Positions 35,191 to 46,157 of a DNA stretch of 64,000 nucleotides are shown in pieces. The position numbers were made by a program, and so were the translations under genes. The stretch is from Niallia taxi (lineage in GTDB: Bacteria; Bacillota; Bacilli; Bacillales; Cytobacillaceae): NCBI RefSeq assembly GCF_004005475.1, contig NZ_RZTZ01000007.1:1-64000 (forward strand). Reading direction: 5' to 3'. Within the stretch, counting starts at the first letter, position 1. Every line of letters begins with the position of its first letter. The notes beneath the pieces were generated by a model. The model was not told the DNA's origin. It made no database searches and saw only the letters and a program-made list of their open reading frames with translations.

Positions 35191-37995
35191 ATGACTGTAT
35201 TATCAGAGGGGAAACGCAAACTGACGATACTTGGCATCTTATTTATGATGGTGCTTAGTTTCGCAGTTGCTCCATTGAGCACATCTGCGGAAGCTTTTCC
35301 ATGGATGAACAAGGATCTTTCTGCAAAGGAAAGAGCTCAATTATTAGTGGAAGCAATGACATTGGAGGATAAAATTGACTTTATCACCGGTAATGTCAAC
35401 AACTATTATGGATTTTATAATGAAGGATTAGACAAATATGGTATTCCTGCGTTGCAGATGGCTGATGGACCTGTTGGTGTTCGAATAGCTAATCCGGAAG
35501 TCCAAAATAAACAATCTACCGCATTACCTTCCGCAATCGGACTTGCGGCAACATGGAACACAGAAACAGCGGAGAAATATGGAGATTTAATCGGGAACGA
35601 AGCTCATAACACAACGCATAATGTAATGCTTGGTCCTGGATTAGATATTGCTAGAAATGCCTTTGGTGCCAGAAACTTTGAGTCTTTAGGTGAGGATCCA
35701 TATTTGCAAGGGCAAATGGCTACAAGCTATGTGAATGCCTTGCAAAGCAATAATGTGTTGGTTACAGCCAAGCATTACCTATTGAATAACCAAGAGAAGG
35801 ACCGCTTCACAAGCGACTCTCAAGCAAGCGAACGTGCAATCAATGAAATTTATGCTAGACCTTTTGCAAGTGTTATTGAGAATGCTGATCTTGGAAGTGT
35901 AATGTGCTCCTTTAATCAGGTTAACAGTACATATGCATGTGAAAATCCAGATCTTTTAACAGATCTGTTAAGAGACAATCTTAACTTTGAAGGTTTTGTC
36001 ATGAGTGACTATGGTGCCAATGTTAGTACTGCTAATTCTATTAATGCAGGCTTAGACTTAGAAACGCCTGGAGAGCCTTACGGATTATGGGGCGATGAAT
36101 TACAGCAGGCAGTAGCTGATGGACAAGTTAAAGAAGAAACAATTGATCAAAGTGCCTATCGTATTCTTTACCAAATGTTTGACAAAGGATTATTTGATAA
36201 TCCTGCACAGAATAATCCGATTGATATAGCTGCACATGGGGAAATCGCTCGTCAAATTGCTGCAGAGACAATGGTATTGCTACAAAATGACAATAAAACA
36301 TTGCCATTAAATACAGATAAATTAGATTCACTTGCAGTAATTGGACCTGATGCAGATACTGCTTCAGCGGCTGGCGGCGGAAGCTCACTAGTTAATCCAA
36401 CTTATACTGTTAGTCCTCTTGAAGGTATTAAAAGCCGTGCAGGATCAGATATTCAAGTAGATTATGCACCTGGAACAGACTCAATCAGTGCTGGTGATAT
36501 TCTACCAGGACCAAATGCAGTCCCTTCTTCTTTCTTATTGCCTCAAGCTGGCTCTAATGAAAATGGACTACAGGCAACATACTGGTCTAATAAAAACATG
36601 GAAGGCGATCCAGTATTTGAGCATACTGCTAAACAAGTTAACTTAAACCTTGGTTTTTATAACTATGAAGGCTTTAACGCTCAATCATCCAAATTAGACA
36701 GCCTGCCAACAAGCTTAAACGGCATGATGTCTGCAAGATATACTGGTGTAATTAATGTACCGAAATCTGGAGATTATACACTATCAACTACAAGCTATGG
36801 TTCAAGCAAAGTGTATATTGATGGAAATCTAGTGATTGATAATGCTGGAGAGAAGTTGGGTACAGTTGAAAAGACAGTCTCTTTAGAAGCAGGCAAAAAC
36901 TATGATGTTAAAATTGAGTATAAAACAGACTATAAAGATGCAACTGGTAATGACAACGGCGGTCAATTGCGCTTCGGTTGGGAAGCTAGTGACAATGTTG
37001 TCGACAAAAACATTGCAGATGCAGTTGAATTGGCGAAAAAGTCAGATGCTGCAGTAATAGTTACAAGAACATATGATAGTGAAGGTTATGTAGACCGTTC
37101 TGATATGGAGCTTCCGAATAACCAAGAACAGTTAATAAAGGAAGTAGCAAAAGTAAATAAAAATGTTGTCGTTGTGAATGAAAGCGGCATTGCTGTTAAA
37201 ATGGGCGATTGGAAGGATAAAGTAGATTCCATTGTACAGGCTTGGTACCCTGGGCAGGAGCAAGGAAATGCTATAGCTGATGTATTATTCGGTGATGTAA
37301 ATCCATCAGGTAAACTTCCTGTTACTTTCCCTGTTGATGAAGATTCAACTCCAGTTAACTCAGAAGAACAATATCCTGGTGTTGACGAAGTTACAAAATA
37401 CACAGAAGACATTTTTGTAGGATACCGTGGCTTTGAACAGGATGGCATTAAACCAGCCTTCTCCTTTGGACATGGCCTATCTTATACTGAATTTGGTTAT
37501 AAGAAGCTAAAAACGAAGGTGACTCGTTCTAATAAAGCCAAGGATCAAGCAGTTGAAGTTACATTGAACCTTAAAAACACTGGTGATGTTACTGGTTCTG
37601 AAGTCGTTCAAGTATACACAGGTAAACTACCGACAAATACAGAAACAGCACCTAAGCAATTGGCAGGCTTTGAAAAGGTTGAATTAAAACCTGGAAAAAC
37701 AAAAAAAGTGACAATTAAGCTTGATCCAAAAGCATTCTCTTATTATGATGAAGCGAAAAACGAATGGGTAACGCCTACTGGTAATGTACCAATTTATGTT
37801 GGAAGCTCTTCATCTGATATCCGTTTAAAGGGAAATGTTCAAATCTCAAAAAATACAAGCAACTATTTTAACAAGAAAAACAATTCTGGTTCGACAAATG
37901 AAAATATCATTTCATCGAACGGCAGCAACAAAAACACTGCAAAGCATGAGAAAGCAAGCAAGAAAAACAAAAAGGACGATCAGGCAAGACGATAA
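35191..37995 (+). CDS. Exported GH3 beta-glucosidase with PA14 domain
   Basis: 934 residues. Signal peptide at about 1-34 ending STSAEA. The GH3 N-terminal barrel has the nucleophile Asp273 in GFVMSDYGA and the substrate-binding KHYLLNNQE. The GH3 C-terminal sandwich is split by an inserted PA14 domain (about residues 455-600: GLQATYWSNKNMEGDP, VYIDGNLVIDN). A fibronectin-III-like domain follows, then a Lys/Asn/Ser-rich basic tail that could hold the enzyme at the wall by charge. It should release glucose from beta-glucans or glycosides outside the cell. The GH30 gene follows after a terminator, indicating a shared substrate. Confidence 0.92.
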   Translation: MTVLSEGKRKLTILGILFMMVLSFAVAPLSTSAEAFPWMNKDLSAKERAQLLVEAMTLEDKIDFITGNVNNYYGFYNEGLDKYGIPALQMADGPVGVRIANPEVQNKQSTALPSAIGLAATWNTETAEKYGDLIGNEAHNTTHNVMLGPGLDIARNAFGARNFESLGEDPYLQGQMATSYVNALQSNNVLVTAKHYLLNNQEKDRFTSDSQASERAINEIYARPFASVIENADLGSVMCSFNQVNSTYACENPDLLTDLLRDNLNFEGFVMSDYGANVSTANSINAGLDLETPGEPYGLWGDELQQAVADGQVKEETIDQSAYRILYQMFDKGLFDNPAQNNPIDIAAHGEIARQIAAETMVLLQNDNKTLPLNTDKLDSLAVIGPDADTASAAGGGSSLVNPTYTVSPLEGIKSRAGSDIQVDYAPGTDSISAGDILPGPNAVPSSFLLPQAGSNENGLQATYWSNKNMEGDPVFEHTAKQVNLNLGFYNYEGFNAQSSKLDSLPTSLNGMMSARYTGVINVPKSGDYTLSTTSYGSSKVYIDGNLVIDNAGEKLGTVEKTVSLEAGKNYDVKIEYKTDYKDATGNDNGGQLRFGWEASDNVVDKNIADAVELAKKSDAAVIVTRTYDSEGYVDRSDMELPNNQEQLIKEVAKVNKNVVVVNESGIAVKMGDWKDKVDSIVQAWYPGQEQGNAIADVLFGDVNPSGKLPVTFPVDEDSTPVNSEEQYPGVDEVTKYTEDIFVGYRGFEQDGIKPAFSFGHGLSYTEFGYKKLKTKVTRSNKAKDQAVEVTLNLKNTGDVTGSEVVQVYTGKLPTNTETAPKQLAGFEKVELKPGKTKKVTIKLDPKAFSYYDEAKNEWVTPTGNVPIYVGSSSSDIRLKGNVQISKNTSNYFNKKNNSGSTNENIISSNGSNKNTAKHEKASKKNKKDDQARR

Positions 37996-38013
37996 ATTTA
38001 GTTCTTAACCATT

Positions 38014-38047
38014 TCCCCACAAGCCTTTTTTGTGGGGATTTTTTTAG
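38014..38047 (+). terminator. Terminator between GH3 and GH30 genes
   Basis: Arms TCCCCACA and TGTGGGGA with a 9-base loop followed by TTTTTTT. Because the GH30 ribosome site is only a few bases beyond, readthrough may feed the second gene. Confidence 0.85.
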
Positions 38048-38062
38048 GAGGACAAATGAACA

Positions 38063-39538
38063 ATGAAAATTAAATTCAAAATGGTAACCTTCTTGCTTTT
38101 ATTAGTACTTCTCCTTACACTTATTACGACCTTTCAATTAAAAAAGCAGGACAACAACTATGCAGAACAAGACGTTGAGGTTTCCGTTTGGCAAACAACA
38201 GGAGATAAAAAGGACTTACTGGAGAAAAAAGAGTCCTTGTATCTTTCAAATAGTGATTCCTCCCCTCCCTTATTTATAACGATTGACCCAAATACAGCGT
38301 ATCAGGAAATGGATGGCTTTGGAGCAGCTGTAACAGGCTCTTCTGCGTACTTGTTTCAAAACATGAATACTGCTGATAGAACTTCTATGTATGAGGACTT
38401 ATTTACAAGTAAAGGTATTAATCTTTCAGCTATCAGACATACAATCGGTGCATCTGATTTCTCCGTAGATGAAAATGGGTATCCAAGCAGCTATACGTAC
38501 GATGATACAAAGGAGGCAACAGATTATAGCTTGAAGGATTTTTCCATTGAAAAAGACAGGAACGTCATTAAAAGCCTGCAGGAAATACTTGCCGTAAAAC
38601 AGGATATGAAGATTATCGGTACACCTTGGACGGCGCCTGCTTGGATGAAATTCGGCGAAAAAACCCTCAACGGCTGGTATTTGGACTATACGAATGACAA
38701 AGTGTATGAAACATATGCTGACTACTTTGTTCGTTACATTCAAGCATATCAAAACAATGGTGTTAACATATCAGCTATAACCTTGCAAAATGAACCAGAA
38801 TTCACCTCAGAGAATTATCCATCTATGAGCATGGGTGCAGAGGAGCAGGCAAGGTTTATTGGACAGTATTTAGGACCTGCTTTTCAAGCGCATAACATTA
38901 AAACTAAAATCATTGGTTATGATCATAACTGGCATGGCGCAGGAGATTATATAAACTCTCTTTCTCAAACTGATATTGCCACCGAATATATAGACGGTTT
39001 CGCCTTTCATTGCTATGAAGGAGAACCAGCTGCTATGTCACAGGTTCATGAAAGCTATCCAACTAAGCAAATCTATTTAACAGAGTGCAGCTCAGGTAAA
39101 TGGAGTGAAAGCTTTGCGGATAATTTCAGCTGGCAAATGTCCAATCTTATTATTGGAGGTCCTCGCAATTGGGCAAAGTCTGTCCTTATGTGGAATATCG
39201 CTTTAGATGAAAATAATGGTCCAACAAACGGTGGATGCAACAACTGCACTGGCTTACTAACGATTGATCAAGCTACTGGCAATATAGAAAAAAACGCCGA
39301 ATATTATGCATTAGGACACGCAAGCAAATTTGTTCAAGCGGAAGCTGCACGCATTTATTCCACCAATTTCCCAGGAGCTTTAGAAACGGTTGCTTACCAA
39401 AATCCTGACAAATCCATTGTTCTCATCGCACTGAATCAGAGTAACGAAAAGAAGAGCTTCCAAGTTAATTATGAAGGCAAATTCTTTACCTATAGCATTC
39501 CTAACAAAAGTGCCGTTACATTTTCTTGGGATATATAA
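38063..39538 (+). CDS. Exported GH30 glycosidase (glucosylceramidase / endo-beta-1,6-glucanase type)
   Basis: 491 residues with an N-terminal hydrophobic segment (about 7-23) acting as signal peptide or anchor. The GH30 barrel begins EMDGFGAAVTGSSAY. The acid/base Glu244 is in LQNEPEF and the nucleophile Glu341 in YLTECSSG. GTPWTAPAWMK is also typical of the family. A C-terminal beta domain finishes the protein. The likely action is hydrolysis of beta-1,6-glucan, as in fungal walls, giving gentiobiose-type products that the neighbouring GH3 could cleave. A role on glucosylceramides cannot be excluded. Confidence 0.88.
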   Translation: MKIKFKMVTFLLLLVLLLTLITTFQLKKQDNNYAEQDVEVSVWQTTGDKKDLLEKKESLYLSNSDSSPPLFITIDPNTAYQEMDGFGAAVTGSSAYLFQNMNTADRTSMYEDLFTSKGINLSAIRHTIGASDFSVDENGYPSSYTYDDTKEATDYSLKDFSIEKDRNVIKSLQEILAVKQDMKIIGTPWTAPAWMKFGEKTLNGWYLDYTNDKVYETYADYFVRYIQAYQNNGVNISAITLQNEPEFTSENYPSMSMGAEEQARFIGQYLGPAFQAHNIKTKIIGYDHNWHGAGDYINSLSQTDIATEYIDGFAFHCYEGEPAAMSQVHESYPTKQIYLTECSSGKWSESFADNFSWQMSNLIIGGPRNWAKSVLMWNIALDENNGPTNGGCNNCTGLLTIDQATGNIEKNAEYYALGHASKFVQAEAARIYSTNFPGALETVAYQNPDKSIVLIALNQSNEKKSFQVNYEGKFFTYSIPNKSAVTFSWDI

Positions 39539-39593
39539 ATAGAGAAAAATAGAAAACTAATACAATATGTCTGCTACAGGGATTGCCGACAAT

Positions 39594-39627
39594 AAGGTGC
39601 GCTTCAAATGGAAGCGCACCTTTATTT
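39594..39627 (+). terminator. Terminator after the GH30 gene
   Basis: Perfect 12-base arms AAGGTGCGCTTC and GAAGCGCACCTT with a five-base loop followed by TATTTA. Confidence 0.85.
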
Positions 39628-39682
39628 AGAGTATAAAGAAAACATTATCGAGAAGAGTTTTATTAAAAATAAGACAAATACC

Positions 39683-39704
39683 TAAAAAAACTGCCAAGCG
39701 GCAG
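39683..39704 (-). terminator. Terminator after the 53-residue membrane protein
   Basis: CTGCCGCTTGGCAG hairpin on the minus strand followed by TTTTTTT. Confidence 0.8.
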
Positions 39705-39720
39705 CAATAAAGTTCAAATG

Positions 39721-39882
39721 TCATTTTGGTCTAGACTTAATAAAGTAAAAAGTGCTTAACCCTAGTATTAGTCCTCCAGAAATCCCTATAATTGATCCTA
39801 AAACAGTCCAATTGGAGGAAATATAAATTCCCGCCATTAACATTAACAACCCAACAATCAATAAAATCCGCCCTATATTCAT
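39721..39882 (-). CDS. Small membrane protein, 53 residues
   Basis: Read from ATG 39882, preceded by AAAAGGAG. Two hydrophobic segments (about residues 5-20 and 27-47) joined by a short turn (YISSNWTV), with a basic end FIKSRPK. Too small for ordinary gene calls, but the ribosome site and the terminator 17 bases past the stop support expression. The family is not recognised. Confidence 0.7.
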   Translation of the reverse strand: MNIGRILLIVGLLMLMAGIYISSNWTVLGSIIGISGGLILGLSTFYFIKSRPK

Positions 39883-40155
39883 CTCATCTCTCCTTTTCAT
39901 CTATTTTTACGAATAACTTAACGATAAGTTCCCTTTAGTGAAGAAAATATTATAATATTACAAAAATTAAATCAGATGGAATGGTAACATTTTTAAGCTA
40001 AAGGTGAATGATACAGTACATTATTATCGTAGCGCTTATCATTGGTTTCCTTTTCTTTTAAGTGATAAATTCAACACTTCTTTTGTCGAATCCCTTCCAT
40101 CCGAAATACTGTTCGTGCATAATAATTATTAGCTACTACAAGAAAGGAAAACTAT

Positions 40156-40311
40156 ATGATTCAAATTGAGCTACTATGTCAAGAACTGAAGCGATTGATG
40201 GATGATTACTATAAATGTGATGACCCAGTAATCAAGAAACAAATACATAATGATATGAAGCTTTTGAGTGAGGGGCTTTTCCTTAGCGATTTACCTGAAG
40301 AGTATCTCTAA
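40156..40311 (+). CDS. Small hypothetical protein, 51 residues
   Basis: Read from ATG 40156, preceded by GAAAGGAAA. Sequence begins MIQIELLCQELKRLMDDYY and ends LSDLPEEYL; it is strongly helical and charged. It superficially recalls Spo0E-type phosphatases but lacks their SQELD motif, so no function is assigned. Confidence 0.6.
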   Translation: MIQIELLCQELKRLMDDYYKCDDPVIKKQIHNDMKLLSEGLFLSDLPEEYL

Positions 40312-40449
40312 ATAGCACGTGGACGCTATCTGCTGAGACATATAGTTATCCCACCTTTACACTATTGCCTAGCTAAGCTTTTAACTGGTGAAAAGTTCTA
40401 GTTACACGGTGATGCTATTATGTTAAATTATCTATGGTGATATATATTT

Positions 40450-41559
40450 ATGATACTAAAAGAATTATTTGCAAACTTTGCGATATTAACATCATTAATT
40501 TTTTTATACACACAGCTAATTAAAACACCATTAAATCGCAGTTCAAAATTAAAACACAAAATTCACGCTGGTATTGTTGCCGGTATCTCTTCAGATATAT
40601 TAATGTTTTACAGCATCAATATTGGTGATACTATTTTTGATTTAAGGCATGTCCCACTTATATTAGTTGCATTCTACGGAGGTATAACCCCCATTACTAT
40701 TGCCTTACTGTTTTTTATTGTCGGGCGTTTAATGATAGGGTTTAGTTTTGCTTCTTACATCGCAATAGGCTATATCCTTACTGTTTCAGTTATTACACTT
40801 TTACTTTCTTCTAAGGTAAAGATGAGCTTACAGATGAAAATTGCTATTATACTAACTGCAAACAATGTTTTGCTGTCTGTAATGGCTGTTTTTCTTGTTG
40901 AGAGTAAGGAATCACTGTATTTGCTGCTTCCGACTTATTGGGTTGCCTCCTATTCTGCCGGTGTATTAGCGTTTTATATGCTCGTATATCTTAGAAAAAC
41001 GAAGCTGCTTTTGGATAAGTACAAGCTGGAATCGACTACGGATGGTTTAACTGGATTAAATAATGTCAGGAAATTCGATGAGGTTTTTAATACGCTCGCC
41101 AATAATGTTGGCCAGAAGGAAGAAAAGCTTTCTCTCCTTTATATTGACATTGATTTTTTCAAGCATATAAATGACACATATGGTCATGGTGATGGTGATA
41201 TTGTTTTAAAAGAATTAGGTGCCCTGCTTTCCTCTTCCACCCGTTCATTTGATATAGTCAGCAGGAATGGCGGTGAGGAGTTTTCTGTCATTTTATTAGA
41301 CTGTTCTCTTGAAAGAGCAAATGAGATTAGTGAAAGAATCAGAAAAAATGTAGAACAATTTCCTTTTACATTAAGCTCTGGCGAAGAAATAAATATTACC
41401 GTTTCCATCGGTGTTGCAAGCTATCCAGAAACAACTAATGATGTCAGTGTCCTTATCGAAGAGGCAGATAAAGCATTGTATCAAGCAAAAAGATCTGGAA
41501 GAAACCGAGTATGTATGAATTATGAAGTCAACCAGCTGCCTATTCTTACATCAGTATAA
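40450..41559 (+). CDS. Membrane diguanylate cyclase (5TMR-LYT and GGDEF domains)
   Basis: 369 residues. The N-terminal half has about six membrane segments of the 5TMR-LYT sensor type. The GGDEF domain starts near residue 198 (STTDGLTGLNNVRKFDE), has the metal and substrate segment YIDIDFFKHINDTYGHGDGD, and the active-site motif GGEEF (about residue 278). An RxxD inhibitory site (RSFD) lies five residues before it, so feedback inhibition by c-di-GMP is expected. It synthesises c-di-GMP from GTP at the membrane. The ribosome site is weak (GGTG). Confidence 0.93.
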   Translation: MILKELFANFAILTSLIFLYTQLIKTPLNRSSKLKHKIHAGIVAGISSDILMFYSINIGDTIFDLRHVPLILVAFYGGITPITIALLFFIVGRLMIGFSFASYIAIGYILTVSVITLLLSSKVKMSLQMKIAIILTANNVLLSVMAVFLVESKESLYLLLPTYWVASYSAGVLAFYMLVYLRKTKLLLDKYKLESTTDGLTGLNNVRKFDEVFNTLANNVGQKEEKLSLLYIDIDFFKHINDTYGHGDGDIVLKELGALLSSSTRSFDIVSRNGGEEFSVILLDCSLERANEISERIRKNVEQFPFTLSSGEEINITVSIGVASYPETTNDVSVLIEEADKALYQAKRSGRNRVCMNYEVNQLPILTSV

Positions 41560-41565
41560 TCAAAA

Positions 41566-41597
41566 GCAGGACCTTAAATTTTAAGGCCCTTTTTTTC
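41566..41597. terminator. Bidirectional terminator between convergent genes
   Basis: AGGACCTTAAA and TTTAAGGCCCT arms followed by TTTTTTT on the plus strand. It lies between the cyclase and the converging phospho-beta-glucosidase gene. Confidence 0.75.
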
Positions 41598-41600
41598 TAA

Positions 41601-43028
<1,428 letters not shown>

Positions 43029-43031
43029 TTA

Positions 43032-44960
43032 TTAAGCCTTTACTTTTGTTTCGATTAATTGATCTCCCGCTTTTGCCTGCTTTAGCTCAGTTGATGTTAT
43101 GCTTATATAATCCCCTTGATTTGTGACAATAACGGGTGTAGAAACAACATATCCCGCTGTTTTTATCTCATTTATGTCAAACTCAATTAGCAGTTGCCCT
43201 TTCTTAACTCTTGACCCGTGGCCAACATGTGCATGAAAATGCTTGCCATTCAGCTCGACCGTATCCATCCCAACATGGATTAAAATTTCTGATCCTTTAT
43301 CAGATGTAATGCCTATTGCATGATTTGTCGGAAATAGGGCTGTTACTGTACCATCTACAGGTGAGAACACTTTTCCTTCTGCTGGTTCAATTGCTACACC
43401 TTGTCCCAATGCACCTGAAGCAAATGCCTCATCCTTCAGTTCTGATAAAGATAGTATTGCTCCATTTATCGGGCTATAAATTACCTCGTCACCTAACTGC
43501 ACAGGAACCTGCTCCTCTTTCGTTACCTGGTTGTTAGCATTAGTGGTTTCTGTTGATTCTGTCTTACTGTTTCCAAATAAGTAAGTTAGAATGAATGCCA
43601 GAATAAATCCGACAATAATGGCGATAATTGCTCCCCAGAACCCAAATGTTATGCCTGCCTTTGGATCAATGTAAGTAGGAATTCCAAAAATCCCAAGGCC
43701 GCCTACCATAAAAATTTGTGAATTGGCAAACCCAAGAATTCCACCGCCGACAGCTGCAGCAATACAGCTGATAATAAATGGTTTTTTTAATGGTAGCGTA
43801 ATTCCATAGATAGCAGGCTCTGTTACACCAAAGATCCCTGAAATAAACGCCGGTATGCTCAATGTTTTGTACTTTTGCTGCTTTGTTCTAACCCATACAC
43901 CAAGTACTGCACCGACTTGTGCAAAGGATGCAGCAAACATCGTACCAAGGATTGGATCTGATCCACTTACTGTCAGGTTATTGATCGCAATTGGCACAAG
44001 CCCCCAATGAAGCCCGAAGATGACAAACACCTGCCATAGGCCTCCAACGAACACACCTGCAATAATTGGGCTAAGATTATATAGCCAAAGTGTTGCTTGT
44101 CCAATTAATACACCTGCCCATGTTGCAATTGGTCCAATTACCAGGAACGTAATCGGCACTGCTATTAATAGGGTGAAAAAAGGAACTAAAAAGGCTTTTA
44201 CCACATCTGGAATTACCTTTCGGAAGAACTTCTCCAGCTTTGCCCCAAAGTAAGCAGCCAATATAATGGGTATAACGGATGATGAATAGCTCATTAGTAT
44301 TACTGGAATACCTAAAAAAGTAATATATACTGGCGACTGAAAAACGGTACCTGAAAATAATGTAGTAATGGCTGTTCCTGTCGATAAGGTTGTTAATGTC
44401 GGGTATACGAGTGAAGCACCAATTACCATTCCAATAAAGGTAGTCCCGCCAAATTTTTTACTTGCTGTATATCCTAAAAATATCGGGAAGAAATAAAATA
44501 AGGAATCACCAAGCGCATTTAATATTTGATAGGTTCCTGACGTTGTTTCTAGCCAGCCTAATGCTAAAAATAACGCATTAAACCCTTTAATCATCCCAGT
44601 TGCTGCCAGCACTCCTAATACAGGTGTAAAGATGCTGGAAATGATATCAATGAATTGATTAAAAAGGCCCTGAGACTTCTCATCTTGTTTATCTTCAGAG
44701 GTTTGGTTATTAAACCCGCCTATCTCCACTACCGCCTTGTACACGTCAGGTACATGATTTCCAATGACCACTTGATATTGGCCACCGCTTTTCATAACGG
44801 TAACTACACCCTCCATATTCTTAATAACATCTGTATTCGCCTTACCTTCATCTTTCAGCTTAAAACGCAAACGAGTGATGCAATGAACTACACTGTTGAC
44901 ATTTTCTTTACCTCCAACATTTGCAATAATATCCTTTGCCAACTGTTCATATTTCACCAT
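43032..44960 (-). CDS. bglP: PTS beta-glucoside transporter, fused EIIBCA
   Basis: 642 residues from ATG 44960 (AAGGTG ribosome site); a longer reading to 44996 is not supported. Domain order: EIIB with active Cys in VVHCITRLRFK (about residue 26); EIIC with about ten membrane segments; a Thr/Glu/Asn-rich linker; EIIA (crr-like) with the phosphorylated His in ILIHVGMDTV (about residue 560). It takes up and phosphorylates beta-glucosides such as gentiobiose, cellobiose or salicin. No BglG-type antiterminator gene or RAT sequence is nearby; a palindrome lies upstream instead. Confidence 0.94.
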   Translation of the reverse strand: MVKYEQLAKDIIANVGGKENVNSVVHCITRLRFKLKDEGKANTDVIKNMEGVVTVMKSGGQYQVVIGNHVPDVYKAVVEIGGFNNQTSEDKQDEKSQGLFNQFIDIISSIFTPVLGVLAATGMIKGFNALFLALGWLETTSGTYQILNALGDSLFYFFPIFLGYTASKKFGGTTFIGMVIGASLVYPTLTTLSTGTAITTLFSGTVFQSPVYITFLGIPVILMSYSSSVIPIILAAYFGAKLEKFFRKVIPDVVKAFLVPFFTLLIAVPITFLVIGPIATWAGVLIGQATLWLYNLSPIIAGVFVGGLWQVFVIFGLHWGLVPIAINNLTVSGSDPILGTMFAASFAQVGAVLGVWVRTKQQKYKTLSIPAFISGIFGVTEPAIYGITLPLKKPFIISCIAAAVGGGILGFANSQIFMVGGLGIFGIPTYIDPKAGITFGFWGAIIAIIVGFILAFILTYLFGNSKTESTETTNANNQVTKEEQVPVQLGDEVIYSPINGAILSLSELKDEAFASGALGQGVAIEPAEGKVFSPVDGTVTALFPTNHAIGITSDKGSEILIHVGMDTVELNGKHFHAHVGHGSRVKKGQLLIEFDINEIKTAGYVVSTPVIVTNQGDYISITSTELKQAKAGDQLIETKVKA

Positions 44961-44993
44961 AAGCACCTTCTTTCCAATATTGTTGTAACTCCA

Positions 44994-45017
44994 CATTATT
45001 GTGCTACAACAATAATG
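44994..45017. promoter_or_regulatory. Palindrome upstream of bglP, possible operator
   Basis: Perfect 9-base arms CATTATTGT and ACAATAATG with a six-base spacer. There is no T-run. The position 34 bases before the start codon is suitable for a repressor site. The protein that might bind it is not identified. Confidence 0.45.
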
Positions 45018-45151
45018 AACTTATCCTACTCCCTCTTCCTTTCAACCCATCAAATAAGAAACTTTAATTGCCCTTATATATTCATTGCTTATATAATATA
45101 AGTTAAATAAACAATCAAACACATTTATTACTTGCTAAAGGGGTATTTGAC

Positions 45152-45973
45152 ATGAATCCAATCGAGAGCATTAGGGAAGAAATAAAGCAATTTATTAACG
45201 AAAGTGGAGATCAATTCGAAAATAAATTACTTTCTGAAGCAGTAAACGTCTCAACAAAAATCACGGATATTTTAAATAGGGGTAATATTGATTTATTAAA
45301 AAATGCAAAACTAATGGTTTTTTATATTATTGATAATAAAGAGGAAGAATTGGTTTCCTTCGCAAAACAAGAAGGAATTGCATGGGCGATGCATTCCTTG
45401 ACACTTGAGCTTAAATTGGAATGGGTTCAGGCTATTCGGAGAACCATTTGGCATTTTATCCATATCCTTGATGAACAAAAAGATATTATTACTGACCGAA
45501 AAAATTATTATATTTTAGAGAAAGCCATCAACGAAAAGATGGATCGTTTTTTAAACAGCTTTTTCCTTAACTATTCAAACTATAAGGATGAAATGATCTT
45601 CCAGCAAAGAGAAATGGTCGAGCATTTATCTGTGCCGATTATCCCTGTGAAGCAGTCTGTTTCCGTTTTGCCATTAATTGGCGCAATCGACTCTTTTCGG
45701 ATTAGAGTTATTGAGGAAAAAGTATTAAATGATATTGCAGAATCAAGAATCCAAACCTTAATTATCGACCTTTCAGGCATTGCAGTTATGGAAATGGATG
45801 TTATTGATTATTTTGAAAAGATATTAGCTGGTATCTCCATGATGGGATGTAAAGCAATACTTACTGGCCTTAGACCAGAACTCGTCAAAAAAATGGTTCA
45901 CGCTGGTATTCGTTTTGAAAAGGATGCAGAAACTAGAGGCACACTTCAAGATACATTGAAGACATTCCTATAA
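45152..45973 (+). CDS. RsbR-like stressosome protein with STAS domain (divergent)
   Basis: 273 residues. The N-terminal helical part resembles the non-haem globin sensor domain of RsbR proteins; the STAS domain covers about residues 160-272. Of the two threonines phosphorylated in B. subtilis RsbRA, the first is replaced by Ser (GAIDS), and the second site (VVDTMVAHH in RsbRA) reads VMEMDVIDY, with Met for Thr. It may therefore respond differently in a stressosome or serve as a structural subunit. A neighbouring paralogue at 46158 keeps both threonines. AAAGGGG precedes the ATG. Confidence 0.85.
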   Translation: MNPIESIREEIKQFINESGDQFENKLLSEAVNVSTKITDILNRGNIDLLKNAKLMVFYIIDNKEEELVSFAKQEGIAWAMHSLTLELKLEWVQAIRRTIWHFIHILDEQKDIITDRKNYYILEKAINEKMDRFLNSFFLNYSNYKDEMIFQQREMVEHLSVPIIPVKQSVSVLPLIGAIDSFRIRVIEEKVLNDIAESRIQTLIIDLSGIAVMEMDVIDYFEKILAGISMMGCKAILTGLRPELVKKMVHAGIRFEKDAETRGTLQDTLKTFL

Positions 45974-46078
45974 TAAATTAACATTCTCCTTCTAAAGAGA
46001 GTAACATCATTAAATTTGTGGTAGTTACCTTATTTGGAGGGATTTTTTTAGGATAGAGACGTAAGTAAAAAGTACGAT

Positions 46079-46104
46079 GGAATCTTAGACGGATTCCTTT
46101 TTAT
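46079..46104 (+). terminator. Short terminator between the two RsbR-like genes
   Basis: GGAATC and GATTCC arms with a seven-base loop and a following TTTTTAT. It suggests that the two genes can be transcribed separately. Confidence 0.6.
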
Positions 46105-46157
46105 AGTGTAAAATTTGTATGGACAAATAATACTTATAATCAGCAGGGGGATTGAAA

